DNA of 64,000 nucleotides from Chryseobacterium sp. (GTDB lineage: Bacteria; Bacteroidota; Bacteroidia; Flavobacteriales; Weeksellaceae), in NCBI GenBank assembly GCA_027492795.1, contig JAPUEB010000017.1, positions 1 to 64,000 of the forward strand, given 5' to 3'. Every line of letters begins with the position of its first letter. The stretch's first letter is position 1. The position numbers and the translations under genes were made by a program. Positions 58,791 to 64,000 of this stretch are shown here, piece by piece. The notes below the pieces were generated by a model. That model ran no database searches, had not been told where the DNA came from, and was given only the letters and a program-made list of their open reading frames with translations.

Positions 58791-60734
58791 ATGAAAAAAG
58801 CATCAATACTTTTGTTCTCGGTGATGTGTTTTCTGATGGATGCACAGGAATACAAAAACTACGACTGGGGAAAACCTGAAACCTATAAACCTGCTGAAAA
58901 TGAGAAAGATTTAGGAAAAATTGTGTTTTTCAACAAAACCATTTCCGAATTTACCATCGATGGCAAGGAAAACTATGATTACCTTATCCGCCACATCAAA
59001 ACGTTTGTAAACTCCGACGAGGCTATCGAAAAAAACAACAAAGTCTATATTCCTTTGAGAAGCCAAAACGAAGAAATTGTAAAGCAGAAAATTCGGGTAA
59101 TAAAACCAAACGGCACCACGGTGGAAATGAAGGACAGCGACGTTATGGAATCTGTGGACGAAAGAACCCGTACAAAAATGAAGTATTTCGCACTAAAAGG
59201 TCTTGAAAAAAACGCTGTTATAGAACAACTTGTGGTAACAAAACTTGTCCCAAGGCTCTCCGGAACTACCATTCTTTTACAAGATGAAGATTTGAATAAA
59301 AACATTTCTTATGAGCTTATTTATCCAAAACATTTAGAATTTGCAGTAAAATCTTACAGCAATTTACCGGAATTTACCACCTCTACAACTGCCTACAAAG
59401 ATAAAATCAGCAAAAAACTGGAAGTAGCTTCTATACCTGCTCTTCATGATGAGGAATATGCCAATTACAACGCAAATGCGCAAAAATTTTCCTATAAATT
59501 GGCGGCAAACTATTACACCGGAAAAAAAGATTTGTTCGGCTACAAGCAATACACCGAAGACATTTTTAAAATAATTGATGAAAAACCCGACTCCAAAACC
59601 GACCGCGAAGTGGAGAAGTTTGTAAAATTAATTCCTACCGGAAATTCCGTTCAGGAAAAAATTTACAACGTGGAAAAATACATCAAAAAGAACATCAATT
59701 ACGACGAACACGCCGATGAAATAGACATTGCGACTACGCTGAAAAATAAATCTGCCAATTCTTTGGGAATGTATCGCCTTTACGATGCGGTATTCAACAA
59801 AATGAACATCAAACATCAGCCGATTTTGGTTTCAGACCGTTTTAAAACTCCGATTGACCCAAAGTTTGAGCTGTATAAAAGTTTGGACGATTTTGCGATT
59901 TATTTCCCTGAAACGAAAGGTTACATCGCACCATCGGAAATTGATGTAAGATATCCGAATTTGCCTTTCAGATGGACCAATTCTAACGCATTGTTCCTTT
60001 CAAAAACAGAATTTGGCGGCGCTTCCATTCCCGATTACGACATTAGAAAAATACCAACTCCCAGTGTAGAATTTACGCACGATGAAATGGATATCAATAT
60101 TGATTTCACCAAAAATGCTGTAAAACCGAGCGTTAAAACAAGAATTCAGTTCAACGGATATTCTGCGATGGGAATTCAGCCTTACTACGATTTTGTTCCT
60201 ACGGAAAACATTCCGATGTTCGAGAAAGACCTTGCCGAAAACTATACCGGACAAAAAGAAAACGTAAAAATTACCGCCGAAAACAAAGGCTTGGAAAACG
60301 CTTCAAAACCTTTCATCTTCAATGCAGAATTTGAAGGAAACAGCCTTGTAGAAAAAGTGGGCGACAAAATTTTGTTCAAACTGGGACAAACTATCGGAAG
60401 ACAGACCGAACTTTACCAAAAAGACAAAAGACAAATGCCACTGGAAATCCGTTATCCTCACGCTTACAAAAGAACGATTACCATTAAGCTTCCGGCAGGA
60501 TATTCAGCGAAAAATATAGACCAAATCGACTCCAATTTTGTAGTAAATAATAACGGAACAGAATCTGCAAAATTTTCTACCAATTACGAAGTAAAAGGCA
60601 GTGAAATAGTAATTAACAACGTAGAATTTTACAAAGATGTGGAACTACCGATCACCGCTTATGACAACTATGTAAAAGTAATCAATGCAGCGGCAGATTT
60701 CAATAAAATTGTGCTGGTTTTGGAGAAAAAATAA
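58791..60734 (+). CDS. DUF3857 protein with degenerate transglutaminase domain
   Basis: A 647-residue paralog of the upstream gene with signal peptide (ending M-D-A-Q). DUF3857 is at about 60-220 and a transglutaminase-like core at about 290-390. The catalytic Cys place reads A-N-S-L-G-M and the His place S-L-D-D-F-A, so the triad is lost. It is probably a non-catalytic partner, as in other DUF3857 pairs. Last gene of the operon; a repeat region follows. Confidence 0.86.
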   Translation: MKKASILLFSVMCFLMDAQEYKNYDWGKPETYKPAENEKDLGKIVFFNKTISEFTIDGKENYDYLIRHIKTFVNSDEAIEKNNKVYIPLRSQNEEIVKQKIRVIKPNGTTVEMKDSDVMESVDERTRTKMKYFALKGLEKNAVIEQLVVTKLVPRLSGTTILLQDEDLNKNISYELIYPKHLEFAVKSYSNLPEFTTSTTAYKDKISKKLEVASIPALHDEEYANYNANAQKFSYKLAANYYTGKKDLFGYKQYTEDIFKIIDEKPDSKTDREVEKFVKLIPTGNSVQEKIYNVEKYIKKNINYDEHADEIDIATTLKNKSANSLGMYRLYDAVFNKMNIKHQPILVSDRFKTPIDPKFELYKSLDDFAIYFPETKGYIAPSEIDVRYPNLPFRWTNSNALFLSKTEFGGASIPDYDIRKIPTPSVEFTHDEMDINIDFTKNAVKPSVKTRIQFNGYSAMGIQPYYDFVPTENIPMFEKDLAENYTGQKENVKITAENKGLENASKPFIFNAEFEGNSLVEKVGDKILFKLGQTIGRQTELYQKDKRQMPLEIRYPHAYKRTITIKLPAGYSAKNIDQIDSNFVVNNNGTESAKFSTNYEVKGSEIVINNVEFYKDVELPITAYDNYVKVINAAADFNKIVLVLEKK

Positions 60735-60746
60735 TTAAAAAAAAAT

Positions 60747-60912
60747 AACCACAAAAGACACAAACGTTTAAAAGTTTAAAAATCAACTTGTTAAAGGAAA
60801 AATAAGATTTCTGTGCAGACTTATTTTAACTTTTAAAAAAAATTAATTACATCTTTGATAATCAAGTACTTTTGTGACTTTTGTGGTTAAAAATTAATTT
60901 TTTGTCATGTAA
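60747..60912. repeat. MITE-like element, copy 2
   Basis: Reverse-complement homolog of 24481-24645, with inner ends AACCACAAAAGACACAA and TTGTGACTTTTGTGGTT. No coding capacity. The two copies are 36 kb apart in opposite orientation. Confidence 0.8.
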
Positions 60913-61017
60913 TAAAAGAGATTATATTTAACTTAAATATTTATTACCTCAAAAGGCACAAAAGTTTTTATGATTATCATTTTTCATTGTCTCTCGGAAA
61001 CTAATTTTCTTCATTTT

Positions 61018-61079
61018 CCCCAGCCCTAAAGGGAGTGAAGAAAATCAATTTCCTCCCTTTAGGGCTGGGGAAAAAAAAT
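61018..61079. repeat. CCCTAAAGGG-core inverted-repeat element, copy 2
   Basis: CCCCAGCCCTAAAGGGAG (61018-61035) and its exact 18-bp complement (61053-61070); an AAAATCAATTT arm lies between, and its complement follows. Same plan as 43107-43198. Confidence 0.8.
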
Positions 61080-61113
61080 TGATTTTTCAAAATGTTGATA
61101 ATTACCTCAAAAA

Positions 61114-61168
61114 TCAAATATTTTCAAACAATTTCAAACAATTTCAAACAAAATCAAACAACTCAAAC
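61114..61168 (+). repeat. 10-bp periodic TCAAAC repeat before ppx
   Basis: TCAAAT/TCAAAC at 61114, 61124, 61134, 61144, 61154 and 61163, mostly 10 bp apart. The first units lie within the frame that opens at 61079, so that upstream frame is not used. Confidence 0.7.
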
Positions 61169-61180
61169 CAAAAGAACCAG

Positions 61181-62068
61181 ATGAAAATCGCAGCAATAGA
61201 CATAGGAAGTAACGCAGCAAGACTGCTGATTACAGAAGTGAAGGAAGAAAAAAAAGGAAAACCGGAATATACAAAACTGAATCTTCTGAGGATTCCGCTG
61301 CGACTGGGAATGGACGTTTTTACCAAAGGAGAAATTGGTCCCGAAAGAGAAAAAATGGTGATAGATTCCATGAAAGTTTTTTCGGATTTGATGAAAATTT
61401 ACCAAGTGGAACATTACCGCGCTTGTGCAACTTCCGCGATGCGTGATGCGAAAAACGGCAATAAAATCCGCGAAGCCGTGAAAAAAACTTCCGGAATTGA
61501 TATTGAAATTATTACCGGCGACGAAGAAGCCACTTTAATTTACGAAAACCATGTTGCAGAAGGACTCGACAAAGATTTTGCCTATCTTTATGTAGATGTT
61601 GGCGGTGGTTCTACGGAACTCACTTTCTACGAAAACGGAAAAATGAAGTATGAAAAATCTTTTAATATCGGAACCATTCGTTTGCTGAATAATCTCGTTA
61701 CAGAAGACCATTGGAAAGATTTGAAAGAGGAAATCCGAAAAAATATTAACAGCAAAAAACCAATTGTCGCGATTGGTTCCGGCGGAAACATCAACAAAGT
61801 GTTCTCGATGAGCAAAACGAAGGACGGAAAACCCCTCTTTTTATCCGGTTTAAAGACTTCCTACAAAGAATTAAGCGCACTCACCGTTCCCGAAAGAATG
61901 GCAAAACACAACCTTCGCGAAGACCGCGCCGATGTTTTGGTTCCCGCCCTTGAAATATTTGTAAAAGTGATGACTTGGAGCGACATCAATAAAATTTTTG
62001 TGCCGAAAATTTCCGTTGCCGATGGTTTGGTGCATAATATTTATGATAATTTGAAAAAGAAAAAGTGA
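61181..62068 (+). CDS. ppx: exopolyphosphatase / Ppx-GppA family phosphatase
   Basis: A 295-residue actin-fold phosphatase acting on polyphosphate ends or on pppGpp. I start at the ATG giving M-K-I-A-A-I-D-I-G-S-N-A-A-R-L, since the earlier frame is a repeat. Motifs: D-I-G-S-N phosphate loop, Y-R-A-C-A-T-S-A-M-R-D, E-E-A catalytic Glu region and V-D-V-G-G-G-S-T-E-L. The short form has only the two N-terminal domains, common in Bacteroidota. With ppk1 it sets polyphosphate levels. Confidence 0.93.
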   Translation: MKIAAIDIGSNAARLLITEVKEEKKGKPEYTKLNLLRIPLRLGMDVFTKGEIGPEREKMVIDSMKVFSDLMKIYQVEHYRACATSAMRDAKNGNKIREAVKKTSGIDIEIITGDEEATLIYENHVAEGLDKDFAYLYVDVGGGSTELTFYENGKMKYEKSFNIGTIRLLNNLVTEDHWKDLKEEIRKNINSKKPIVAIGSGGNINKVFSMSKTKDGKPLFLSGLKTSYKELSALTVPERMAKHNLREDRADVLVPALEIFVKVMTWSDINKIFVPKISVADGLVHNIYDNLKKKK

Positions 62069-62082
62069 AATAATCTGCATTA

Positions 62083-63267
62083 TTGAAATCTTTACAAAGC
62101 GAGTTTAAAACCATTTCCACATCCGAAAAATTATTATTGGGATGTTTTTTCTTGTTTTATTTTGGGATTGGATTTTTGTTTGCGCACAAAACAACACTCG
62201 TTTATCATCCAAAATACATTCACGATTTATATTTGGGATTCGACAATACGTTGCACAATACAAGTTTTGTTCGACACCCTTTGCTGAAAATAATTGCAAT
62301 ATTTATCAATACCGTTTTCTCTTTTTTAAAAGACAAATCTTATCTTATTATTCTAATTTGCAGCACTTTATTCAGTTTTCATTTGCTGATCATCTTCCGT
62401 TATTTGAAGAACATTATTGGTTTAAGCAGTATCAATTCTGTATTAGTTTTAGCACTTTATTCAGTTTTTAGCACTTGTTTGATTCTCAGTTTTACATTTG
62501 AATCTTATGTTTTTTCTTTGTTTTTTCTATCTTTTTACATCTATGTTACAAGTTGGTTTAGACGAAGAAAAGAAACAGTGCCAAATTCAGTTTTTTATGG
62601 TTCTGCAATTTTGGTAGGCGGAATTACGGTGACGAATGTTGTGAAGGTTTTTGCGGGAATTTTTGATGCTGATAAAAAAGTGATATTAAAGAGAATAGCA
62701 GTCTTAATAATATTTTCTGTAATAATTTTCTTGTTATTTAGGAATCAAATCATTCAATCACTGCAACATACATCAAATTATATCGCAAAATCGGATGATT
62801 TTTTACGTGAAAGTTTTTACTACTTTTTTGGAGGGCAAATTTTATTTCCAGATTTGGTGATTGTAGATATTGATTATGAAAATTTGGGACTTATAAAAAC
62901 AGTCTCTGCGATTTTCCCAAAAGGAATTTTAAAAACATTGGTTATTTTCAATTTTTTGATTTTAATGCTGATTTCATTGATTGTCAATCGCAAAAACCGT
63001 AATGTTCAAATGATATTTTTGATGTTTTTAGTTGATATTGTGATTCATTTAATTGTAAAATTAGGAATTAATGAAGCCTATATTTTTGGTGGGAACTTCA
63101 TTTTTATTATTCCACTACTTTTAGGGTTTTTGGTGAAATCTGTTTCTCAAAAATTTAGAAAAGTCTTAATTATCAATATTTTAACATTAATTCCGATTGT
63201 TTTTTTCTTAAATTTTTCAGAATTGAAATTCTTGTTTGAATTTGGACAGAATTTTTATTCAAAATAA
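62083..63267 (+). CDS. multi-helix membrane protein (DUF6080-like)
   Basis: A 394-residue inner-membrane protein with about 10 helices. The start is taken as a TTG 14 bp after ppx; there is no ATG near, and a stop lies 12 bp before it. The region L-S-F-T-F-E-S-Y-V-F-S-L-F-F-L and the periplasmic loop H-N-T-S-F-V-R-H-P-L-L-K resemble what I recall as DUF6080 and, distantly, GT-C type glycosyltransferases. No catalytic Asp pair is convincing. It ends directly next to the convergent gene. Confidence 0.65.
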   Translation: MKSLQSEFKTISTSEKLLLGCFFLFYFGIGFLFAHKTTLVYHPKYIHDLYLGFDNTLHNTSFVRHPLLKIIAIFINTVFSFLKDKSYLIILICSTLFSFHLLIIFRYLKNIIGLSSINSVLVLALYSVFSTCLILSFTFESYVFSLFFLSFYIYVTSWFRRRKETVPNSVFYGSAILVGGITVTNVVKVFAGIFDADKKVILKRIAVLIIFSVIIFLLFRNQIIQSLQHTSNYIAKSDDFLRESFYYFFGGQILFPDLVIVDIDYENLGLIKTVSAIFPKGILKTLVIFNFLILMLISLIVNRKNRNVQMIFLMFLVDIVIHLIVKLGINEAYIFGGNFIFIIPLLLGFLVKSVSQKFRKVLIINILTLIPIVFFLNFSELKFLFEFGQNFYSK

Positions 63268-63810
63268 TCAATCGCTTTCTTCATCAAAAGGATTTGCATC
63301 GTCATCATCAAAATCCTCAAAATCCTCTGGATTGAAAGGAAAATCATTGTCATCATCTCCATCTAAAAAGTTAAGTTCATCATCACGCTGAACATAATCT
63401 TGTGGAATTCCCGGCGGATTGAAAAGCCCCCATTCATCAACAATGAATTTTTTCGGGTCAAAACTTGCAACCCATTCTCTAAAAAGCAAGCGAAATTCCT
63501 CTAATTGCTGTCGCACAATTTTATAATAATCCGCTTCCTCGAAACCAAACATCCGCAAACTGTGGTACAAAACCATCAGTTCTCTCGCACATTTTCTAAT
63601 GATGGCGGCATTTTCCATTCTAATATCCCACAAATCCGCACCGTGTGCTCCCGCCAATTTTGCCTGAATGACCATCGCATTTTCCATAATGTGCGATTTG
63701 GTGTGTTGCAAATATTCGTTTTCATCTGGAATTAAATCGCAGATGGTTTTTACGGTTTTGTAAATTTCTTCGGATTTTTTGAAAATTGGGGTGTCGCGGT
63801 ATTTGTCCAT
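63268..63810 (-). CDS. four-helix protein with acidic tail
   Basis: A 180-residue cytoplasmic protein with a helical first part (M-V-I-Q-A-K-L-A-G-A, E-N-A-A-I-I-R-K-C-A-R-E-L, F-R-L-L-F-R-E-W-V) that resembles the four-helix-bundle family of 23S rRNA intervening-sequence-like proteins. The last 35 residues are very rich in Asp and Glu. The role is unknown. Its stop touches the stop of the convergent membrane protein gene. Confidence 0.7.
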   Translation of the reverse strand: MDKYRDTPIFKKSEEIYKTVKTICDLIPDENEYLQHTKSHIMENAMVIQAKLAGAHGADLWDIRMENAAIIRKCARELMVLYHSLRMFGFEEADYYKIVRQQLEEFRLLFREWVASFDPKKFIVDEWGLFNPPGIPQDYVQRDDELNFLDGDDDNDFPFNPEDFEDFDDDDANPFDEESD

Positions 63811-63923
63811 GTATTTTTAATTTTTGGGAATTTAAAAATACGAATATTTTGGAGAGAAAGGTTTTAGATTATTTCAATTTTTTTTGTTTTTTTGTGATAG
63901 AGTGAGTGATAGAATGGTGTAAT

Positions 63924-63994
63924 GATGGAATGATGGAGTGATGGAGTGATGGAGTGATGGAGTGATGGAGTGATGGAGTGATGGAGTGATGGAG
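63924..63994. repeat. 8-bp tandem repeat GATGGAGT, about nine copies
   Basis: Units run nearly perfectly up to the window end; the first are variants (GATGGAAT). The array is outside any coding frame seen and is likely unstable in length. Confidence 0.85.
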
Positions 63995-64000
63995 AATTTA

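Larger units (their letters stand above)
60735..61180. other. 446-bp gap of repeats before ppx
   Basis: No gene here. It contains the second copy of the MITE-like element (60747-60912), the CCCTAAAGGG element (61018-61078) and the 10-bp periodic TCAAAC array (61114-61168), which ends near the ppx start. Confidence 0.7.

Noticed and set aside
10769-61079. CRISPR array among the many repeats
   Set aside because: No set of identical repeats with regular unique spacers; the repeats are dispersed palindromes or simple tandem repeats without cas genes.

Overview
The window looks like a chromosomal segment of an AT-rich member of the Bacteroidota, most likely a Flavobacteriales/Weeksellaceae organism (Chryseobacterium, Kaistella or Cloacibacterium type). 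The evidence is the many TAnnTTTG minus-7 promoter boxes (often with an upstream TTG), Bacteroidota-type families (DUF4294, GldA-like ATPase, fused E1 alpha/beta dehydrogenase, DAHP synthase/chorismate mutase fusion, TPR-AraC regulator, paired DUF3857 proteins), and a clade II nos cluster. No rRNA, integrase, transposase, prophage or CRISPR array was seen, so the genus is inferred.

Layout: 0-10 kb holds housekeeping genes (NUDIX, M42 peptidase, rpe, ndk, rsgA, DAHP synthase/chorismate mutase, dnaX with an 11-A slippage tract) and a tRNA-Arg(UCG). 10-17 kb is a 2000-residue alpha-2-macroglobulin-like lipid-envelope/periplasmic protein. 17-24 kb has a UbiA-like protein, recF, a DUF721 protein, mtgA, an orphan substrate-binding lipoprotein, tRNA-Arg(ACG), a GldA-like ATPase and a patatin. 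24-29 kb has dihydrolipoyl dehydrogenase (E3) and a fused E1 of a 2-oxoacid dehydrogenase. 29-39 kb has a TPR-AraC regulator, a polyprenyl synthase, a YoeB-type toxin-antitoxin pair, rlmN, queA and an S9 peptidase. 39-47 kb is the nitrous oxide reduction region: a divergent cytochrome c, then cytochrome c, nosZ, a four-helix membrane protein, nosL, nosD, nosF and nosY. 47-51 kb has an HxlR regulator with a divergent oxidoreductase, a fasciclin lipoprotein, a heme-copper-oxidase/NnrS-like membrane protein and a Crp/Fnr regulator. 51-64 kb has ppk1, a TPR/MORN protein with two DUF3857 proteins in one operon, ppx and two uncharacterised genes.

How parts work together: the Crp/Fnr protein, the heme-copper-like protein, the fasciclin protein and the nos/cytochrome genes appear to be one regulon. 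A TGA-N6-TCA palindrome sits 33-34 bp upstream of the minus-7 box of three of these promoters, and over the start site of the regulator itself. ppk1 and ppx (polyphosphate synthesis and breakdown) flank the MORN/DUF3857 operon.

The most unusual layer is repeats. The window is full of dispersed palindromic elements in at least six sequence families, some MITE-like with terminal inverted repeats. Six short palindromes of three families lie in frame inside the alpha-2-macroglobulin gene, another supplies the C-terminal tail of NosD, and one lies near the N-terminus of a substrate-binding lipoprotein. This resembles protein-coding palindromic elements known from Rickettsia. Intergenic composite hairpins at 10.8 and 46.0 kb keep their pairing while the stem sequence changes.
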